This document shows positions 59,056 to 64,000 of a stretch of 64,000 nt of DNA, in pieces. The position numbers were made by a program, and so were the translations under genes. The first letter of the stretch is position 1; every line of letters starts with the position of its first letter. The stretch comes from an uncultured Parabacteroides sp. GTDB taxonomy: Bacteria > Bacteroidota > Bacteroidia > Bacteroidales > Tannerellaceae. The notes beneath the pieces were generated by a model. That model saw only the letters and a list, made by a program, of their open reading frames with translations, was not told the origin of the DNA and made no database searches. The stretch covers positions 1-64,000 of the forward strand of contig CALUZV010000002.1 of the NCBI GenBank assembly GCA_944325345.1, read 5' to 3'.

Positions 59056-62000
59056 ATGAATCCGTTTATCCATCTACACGTACATACGCAGTACTCGCTG
59101 CTCGACGGGCAGGCATCCATCGACGCGTTGCTCGACAAGGCGACGAAGGACGGGATGCGCGCCATCGCCGTTACCGACCACGGGAATATGTTCGGCATCA
59201 AGGAATTCTTCAACAAGGTGAATAAGAAGAACAGCAAGGTGCAGGGAACTATCAAAGACCTCCGGAAGGAACTGAAGGAGCTGGAGACGAAGGCGGAACG
59301 GAGTGCCGAGGAGGAGGCGCGGCTGGCGGAATTGCCGAAACTCGTTGCCGAGGCGGAGGCGTCGCTCTTCAAACCCATCATCGGCTGCGAATGCTACTGC
59401 GCCCGCGAAGGACGGAAGAAGAAAGATACGAAAGACGACTTGAGCGGCTGGCACTTGATTGTGCTTGCCAAGACGCTGAGGGGGTATCACAATCTGATTA
59501 AGATGGTTTCCTACGCGTGGACGGAAGGGTTCTATGGCCGGCCGCGCATCGACAAGGAGCTGCTGGAGAAATATCACGAAGATTTGATTGTTTGCTCGGC
59601 GTGCCTCGGCGGGGAGATTCCGCAGAAGATTATGGCGGGGAAGCTCAAGGAAGCGGAGGAAGCGGTGCTGTGGTTCAAGAACCTCTTTGGCGAGGATTAC
59701 TATCTGGAAATGCAACGCCATCCGACCGACCGAGAGGATGCCGACCGCTTGGTCTATAAACATCAGGTGGAAGTAAACAAGGTCTTGATCGAATTGGCGC
59801 ACAAGCATCATATCAAACTGATTGCCACAAACGATGTCCACTTCATCAACGAAGAAGATGCCGACGCGCACGACCGACTCATTTGCCTCAGTACGGGCAA
59901 GGACCTGAACGACCCGGCTCGTATGCGCTATACGAAGCAGGAGTGGCTGAAGACGACGGCGGAGATGAACGCGCTCTTCCACGACATCCCGGAGGCGCTG
60001 ACGAATACCTTAGAGATAGCCGACAAGGTGGAGTTCTACTCGATAGACAGTGCGCCTATCATGCCGACTTTCGCCATCCCCGAATCATTCGGGACAGAAG
60101 AAGAATACCGCAAGCGGCTGACCGAAAAAGACCTCTTCGACGAGTTCACCCGCGATGAGAATGGGCAAGTTGTCTTGAGCGAAGAGGAGGCCAAGGCCAA
60201 GATAAAGAAATTAGGAGGCTACGACAAGTTGTACCGCATCAAGCTGGAGGCGGATTACTTGGCCAAGATAACCTACGAAGGAGCGAAACCGTTGTATGGA
60301 GACCCACTACCGCCGGAAGTGAAGGAACGGCTGAACTTCGAGTTGCATATTATGAAGACGATGGGTTTCCCCGGATACTTCCTCATTGTGCAGGACTTTA
60401 TCCGGGCGGCACGCGAAGAATTAGGCGTGTCGGTAGGGCCAGGACGTGGGTCGGCGGCAGGATCGGCAGTGGCTTATTGTTTGGGGATTACGAAGATAGA
60501 CCCGATAAAATACGACTTACTGTTCGAGCGCTTCCTGAATCCGGACCGAATCTCCTTGCCTGATATCGATACGGACTTCGACGATGACGGACGCGGGGAA
60601 GTTCTCCGCTGGGTAACGGAGAAATATGGAGCCGAACGCGTAGCACATATTATTACGTATGGCACGATGGCAACGAAATCGGCCATCAAAGACGTAGCCC
60701 GCGTGCAGAAAGTTCCCCTTGCCGAGGCAAACCGCTTGGCGAAGTTGGTGCCGGACAAGATTCCGGACATGAAGAAATTCAAGCTGAAAGACGCTATCGA
60801 ATATGTACCCGAATTGAAGGAGGCGGCGACAGGGCCCGACCCGTTGGTGCGCGACACGCTGAAGTATGCGCAGATGCTGGAAGGGAATGTCCGCAATACC
60901 GGTGTCCATGCTTGCGGCGTCATCATCGGGCGATACGATATCTCGGATGTCGTGCCGGTCAGCACAGCGAAAGACAAAGATACGGGCGAGGAAATGCTCG
61001 TAACCCAATACGAAGGCTCAGTCATCGAAGAGACCGGGCTAATCAAGATGGACTTCTTAGGTTTGAAGACCTTGTCCATCATCAAGGAAGCGGTCGAGAA
61101 TATCCGCCAGACAACGGGCGAAACGATAGACATCGACCACGTAAGCCTGGAAGACCCGGCGACCTACAAGCTCTATTGCGAAGGGAAGACTACGGGGACA
61201 TTCCAGTTTGAATCCGCCGGGATGCAGAAGTATCTCCGTGAATTGCAACCCTCGAAGTTCGAAGATTTGATTGCCATGAATGCCCTCTACCGGCCGGGGC
61301 CGATGGATTATATCCCGTCGTTCATCCGCCGCAAGCATGGGCAGGAAGAAATCAAGTACGACATCCCGGTGATGGAGCGCTACCTGAAAGATACGTATGG
61401 CATTACGGTCTATCAGGAGCAGGTCATGCTTCTCTCGCGCCTCTTGGCTAACTTCACGCGAGGCCAAAGTGATGCTTTGCGTAAAGCGATGGGTAAGAAA
61501 CTTATCGACAAGATGAACGCTCTGAAGGAGAAGTTCATGAAAGGCGGGGAAGCCAATGGGTACAAAGCCGAGACGCTCAACAAGATTTGGGCAGACTGGG
61601 AGAAGTTTGCTTCGTATGCCTTCAACAAGAGTCATGCGACGTGCTATTCGTGGGTGGCTTACCAGACAGCCTATTTGAAAGCGAATTATCCCTCAGAATA
61701 TATGGCAGCCGTCTTGAGCCGAAGCTTGTCGAACATTGTTGATATCACAAAGTTCATGGATGAATGCCGGATGATGGGTATTCAGGTCTTGGGACCGGAT
61801 GTCAATGAATCGATGCTGAAGTTCAGCGTAAACAAGAACAAGAATATTCGTTTCGGACTGGGCGCCATCAAAGGCGTGGGCGAAAGTGCCGTAGAGAACA
61901 TCATTTCCGAACGGAAGAAGAACGGGCCGTATCGCGACTTGTTCAATTTCGTGGAAAGGGTAAACCTCTCAGCCTGCAACAAGAAAAACATGGAATCGCT

Positions 62001-62856
62001 GGCGCTTGCCGGAGCTTTCGATAATTTCGGCATCGACCGCGAGCAATTCTTTGCGGATACGGGCAAGGGAGAAATCTTCCTCGATACACTGGTCCGCTAC
62101 GGAAGCAAATACCAGATGGATAAATCGACAGCGAGCAACTCGCTCTTTGGCGACGACGATTTCGTCTCTATCGCCAAGCCGGAAATCCCGAAGGCAGAAC
62201 ATTGGAGCGTCCTCGAACGTTTGAACAAGGAGAAAGACTTGGTTGGCATCTACCTCTCGGCGCACCCGCTGGATGATTACCGCATTATCTTGAAGTTTGT
62301 CTGCAATACCGGCATGATTGAATTTGCAGACAAAGACAACTTGATCGGACGCGACATCCTGGCCGGTGGCATCGTTACTGGATTCCGGGAAGGGATGACT
62401 AAGACAGGCAAGCCTTTCGGTATCTTGAAAATCGAAGACTTCACCGGAAGCGGCGAGATACCGCTTTTCGGACAAGACTATATCGAATATGGCAAATATG
62501 GCCGCGAAGGTGTCTATCTCCTGGTAAACGGGAAGATGGAACCGAGAAAATACAACGAGCATATCTATGATTTCCGTATCGTTTCCATGCGCCTGATGCA
62601 AGACGAGAAAGATAAACTGGTGGAGAATATCCACATCACCGTGCCGATTCATAGCCTCGACGAGACGACCATCAATGAGCTTTCAGCCTTGATTAAAAAT
62701 CATCCGGGTTCTTGTATGCTCTATTTCAAAGTAGTGGACAGCGAAAATAATATATCGCTGGACTTATTCTCCCAAAAGGCAAGAATAAACATCACCCGCG
62801 AACTGATAGACTACCTGCAAGAGAACGATAATTTGGATTTCAAAATTAACAACTAA
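59056..62856 (+). CDS. dnaE: DNA polymerase III alpha subunit
   Basis: Replicative polymerase, 1266 residues. The PHP domain opens FIHLHVHTQYSLLDGQASID; the polymerase core has GPGRGSAAGSAVAYCLGI and the catalytic aspartates in LPDIDTDFDDDGRGE; SRLLANFTRGQSDALRKAMG and helix-hairpin-helix and OB-fold regions follow (IPLFGQDYIEYGKYG near 1140). A charged insertion around residues 60-100 (KDLRKELKELETKAERS) is seen in Bacteroidetes DnaE. The ATG at 59056 matches the family start; open sequence further up is not coding. Confidence 0.97.
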   Translation: MNPFIHLHVHTQYSLLDGQASIDALLDKATKDGMRAIAVTDHGNMFGIKEFFNKVNKKNSKVQGTIKDLRKELKELETKAERSAEEEARLAELPKLVAEAEASLFKPIIGCECYCAREGRKKKDTKDDLSGWHLIVLAKTLRGYHNLIKMVSYAWTEGFYGRPRIDKELLEKYHEDLIVCSACLGGEIPQKIMAGKLKEAEEAVLWFKNLFGEDYYLEMQRHPTDREDADRLVYKHQVEVNKVLIELAHKHHIKLIATNDVHFINEEDADAHDRLICLSTGKDLNDPARMRYTKQEWLKTTAEMNALFHDIPEALTNTLEIADKVEFYSIDSAPIMPTFAIPESFGTEEEYRKRLTEKDLFDEFTRDENGQVVLSEEEAKAKIKKLGGYDKLYRIKLEADYLAKITYEGAKPLYGDPLPPEVKERLNFELHIMKTMGFPGYFLIVQDFIRAAREELGVSVGPGRGSAAGSAVAYCLGITKIDPIKYDLLFERFLNPDRISLPDIDTDFDDDGRGEVLRWVTEKYGAERVAHIITYGTMATKSAIKDVARVQKVPLAEANRLAKLVPDKIPDMKKFKLKDAIEYVPELKEAATGPDPLVRDTLKYAQMLEGNVRNTGVHACGVIIGRYDISDVVPVSTAKDKDTGEEMLVTQYEGSVIEETGLIKMDFLGLKTLSIIKEAVENIRQTTGETIDIDHVSLEDPATYKLYCEGKTTGTFQFESAGMQKYLRELQPSKFEDLIAMNALYRPGPMDYIPSFIRRKHGQEEIKYDIPVMERYLKDTYGITVYQEQVMLLSRLLANFTRGQSDALRKAMGKKLIDKMNALKEKFMKGGEANGYKAETLNKIWADWEKFASYAFNKSHATCYSWVAYQTAYLKANYPSEYMAAVLSRSLSNIVDITKFMDECRMMGIQVLGPDVNESMLKFSVNKNKNIRFGLGAIKGVGESAVENIISERKKNGPYRDLFNFVERVNLSACNKKNMESLALAGAFDNFGIDREQFFADTGKGEIFLDTLVRYGSKYQMDKSTASNSLFGDDDFVSIAKPEIPKAEHWSVLERLNKEKDLVGIYLSAHPLDDYRIILKFVCNTGMIEFADKDNLIGRDILAGGIVTGFREGMTKTGKPFGILKIEDFTGSGEIPLFGQDYIEYGKYGREGVYLLVNGKMEPRKYNEHIYDFRIVSMRLMQDEKDKLVENIHITVPIHSLDETTINELSALIKNHPGSCMLYFKVVDSENNISLDLFSQKARINITRELIDYLQENDNLDFKINN

Positions 62857-62860
62857 AGGG

Positions 62861-62891
62861 TTGGCCAAGGAACAAAGAATTTGTACTTTTG
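62861..62891 (+). promoter_or_regulatory. Predicted trxA promoter
   Basis: TTGG (62861-62864), 19 bp, TACTTTTG (62884-62891), in the short gap after dnaE. Confidence 0.7.
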
Positions 62892-62945
62892 CTTCCCCAC
62901 AGAAAATAATCAATAGCGAATACTAACAATAAATTGAATCATATT

Positions 62946-63266
62946 ATGGCATTACAAATTACGAACTTGAATTTTTCAGAGCTGGTAAATTCCGGCAAAC
63001 CAACCGTTGTCGATTTCTGGGCAGAATGGTGTGGCCCCTGTCGCGTGGTATCTCCTATCATCGACGAATTGGCGGAAGAATATGAAGGCCGTGTGAACAT
63101 CGGCAAGGTCGATGTCGATGGCGACGGCAACGAGGAAGTAGTCGGGATGTTTGGCATCCGTAATATTCCGACAGTCTTATTCTTTAAAGACGGGAAATTG
63201 GTCGATAAGGTAGTTGGTGCTACAACAAAAGAAAATTTCCGGAAAAAGATTGACGCATTACTTTAA
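62946..63266 (+). CDS. trxA: Thioredoxin
   Basis: A 106-residue cytoplasmic thioredoxin. The active site is WCGPC with Cys29 and Cys32 (VVDFWAEWCGPCRVVSP), and the cis-proline loop is IRNIPTVLFFKDG. No signal peptide. The ATG at 62946 gives the normal length. It has its own promoter downstream of dnaE. Confidence 0.95.
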   Translation: MALQITNLNFSELVNSGKPTVVDFWAEWCGPCRVVSPIIDELAEEYEGRVNIGKVDVDGDGNEEVVGMFGIRNIPTVLFFKDGKLVDKVVGATTKENFRKKIDALL

Positions 63267-63289
63267 TATAGTCATTCCCAAAAACGAAA

Positions 63290-63326
63290 GGCCGCAGTAT
63301 GAGCGAAACTCTACTACGGCCCTTTT
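63290..63326. terminator. Bidirectional terminator between trxA and the Lrp gene
   Basis: GGCCG(C)AGTA(T)GAG with CTC TACT(A)CGGCC, loop CGAAA, then CTTTT on the plus strand. It lies between two converging genes and can serve both. Confidence 0.75.
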
Positions 63327-63349
63327 GCTTTTCTTTCCCGCATCGAAGC

Positions 63350-63829
63350 TTAATCTTCTTCGACATCCGTCAAGTCAATCGGCAGTTGCCGCTTGAATGC
63401 CTCCTTAAACGAAATGAGCGATTCCGTCCTTGCCAATCCCAAAGGCTGCAACTTGTTATGGATAATACTCAGCAGATGCTGATTATTCTTGGCGTAAATC
63501 TTGATAAACAAATCGTATTGCCCGGTCGTGTAATGGCATTCCACCACTTCGGGTATATCTTTCAAAGCCTCCGTAACGGCAGGGAACTGCCCCGGAGATT
63601 TCAGATATAAACCCATATACGCACAGGTTTCATATCCGACTTTCGTATTATCCACAATAAATTCAGAGCCTTTGATGACTCCCAAATTCGTTAACTTTTG
63701 GATGCGTTGATGAATAGCTGCTCCCGAAACATTGCATTCTCTGGCAACTTCAAGAAACGGCATTCGTGCATTTCCGATGATGAGTTTCAAGATTTTTTCA
63801 TCCAACTCATCCAATTGATGATGTGCCAT
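63350..63829 (-). CDS. Lrp/AsnC-family transcriptional regulator
   Basis: A 159-residue regulator. N-terminal winged helix (LDELDEKILKLIIGNARMPF, ECNVSGAAIHQRIQKLTNLG) and a C-terminal RAM effector domain (EVVECHYTTGQYDLFIKIYA). Such proteins form octamers and sense amino acids. Length is normal. A -7 box TATATTTG lies upstream on the minus strand (63875-63882). Its targets are not visible here. Confidence 0.93.
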   Translation of the reverse strand: MAHHQLDELDEKILKLIIGNARMPFLEVARECNVSGAAIHQRIQKLTNLGVIKGSEFIVDNTKVGYETCAYMGLYLKSPGQFPAVTEALKDIPEVVECHYTTGQYDLFIKIYAKNNQHLLSIIHNKLQPLGLARTESLISFKEAFKRQLPIDLTDVEED

Positions 63830-64000
63830 ACAATATAATTATTTGTTACGTCTATAAATTCTTTCAAATTGACACAAATATACGGATAATTAAAAGAATT
63901 GCCTACATATTTTGGAGAATAAATTTTATTAACCAATTTCTTTTGACTCTAAGCAAAGATAATAGGCTAATACCTCCGATAAAAAGTTCTATTCGTCGCT

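Overview
The window is a chromosomal segment of a Bacteroidales bacterium, most likely of the Tannerellaceae/Parabacteroides group. This rests on the N-succinyl/N-acetylornithine-type carbamoyltransferase, tandem 6-bladed beta-propeller lipoproteins, type IX secretion tails (one of DUF6383 type), DUF6261, DUF3467 and DUF6722 families, a lipidated TamA homologue (TamL), and promoters of the Bacteroidetes form (-33 TTTG/TTGG/GTTG, about 19-20 bp, -7 TAnnTTTG). No rRNA, tRNA, insertion sequence, phage or CRISPR array was found.

Layout. 1-8.9 kb (minus strand): the rplM-rpsI-rpsB-tsf operon with a long leader; a PASTA-rluD-ddl-acyltransferase-porin operon; rpmH; a TPR protein. 9-14.1 kb: a tandem family of 6-bladed beta-propeller lipoproteins in decay (one frameshift, one in-frame amber codon, one short derivative). 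14.3-24 kb: a type II toxin-antitoxin pair, a GT2/DUF4922 pair, a Gfo/Idh/MocA and xylose-isomerase-like pair, an ADP-forming acyl-CoA synthetase, and an OLD-type ATPase with a small TOPRIM-like partner that looks like a defence module. 24-28 kb: a 1358-residue secreted surface protein. 29.7-37.9 kb (plus strand): indolepyruvate oxidoreductase genes, a ferredoxin-like protein, an unusual RluA enzyme, a cupin regulator, an acyl-CoA synthetase and argF'. 39-43.9 kb: lipoproteins, a type IX-secreted trypsin-like protease, gene remnants and small membrane proteins. 44-49 kb: phosphoesterase, membrane Nudix-like protein, lipA, a DPP IV-type peptidase. 50-63.8 kb: tamB-tamL, a repeat array, two tandem copies of a structured noncoding element, dnaE, trxA and an Lrp regulator.

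The most unusual feature is a recurring architecture. Three DUF6261 paralogues (28.2-29.0, 38.0-38.9 and 49.0-49.8 kb) are unlike in most of their sequence but all end in the same DDRPVVQ tail. Each is preceded, on its promoter side, by a private array of palindromic DNA repeats with a 41-42 bp period. The three array sequences are unrelated, but in each one two different palindromes alternate with centres about 21 bp apart (two helical turns). A fourth 41-bp array lies just upstream of the promoter of the tandem noncoding elements, and a 21-bp-period palindrome array lies upstream of one propeller gene. I read these as helically phased multi-site upstream elements linked to an undescribed DUF6261 system; this is inference from architecture only.

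Most genes here are ordinary housekeeping or surface functions. Family names were assigned by recognising motifs by eye, without database searches.
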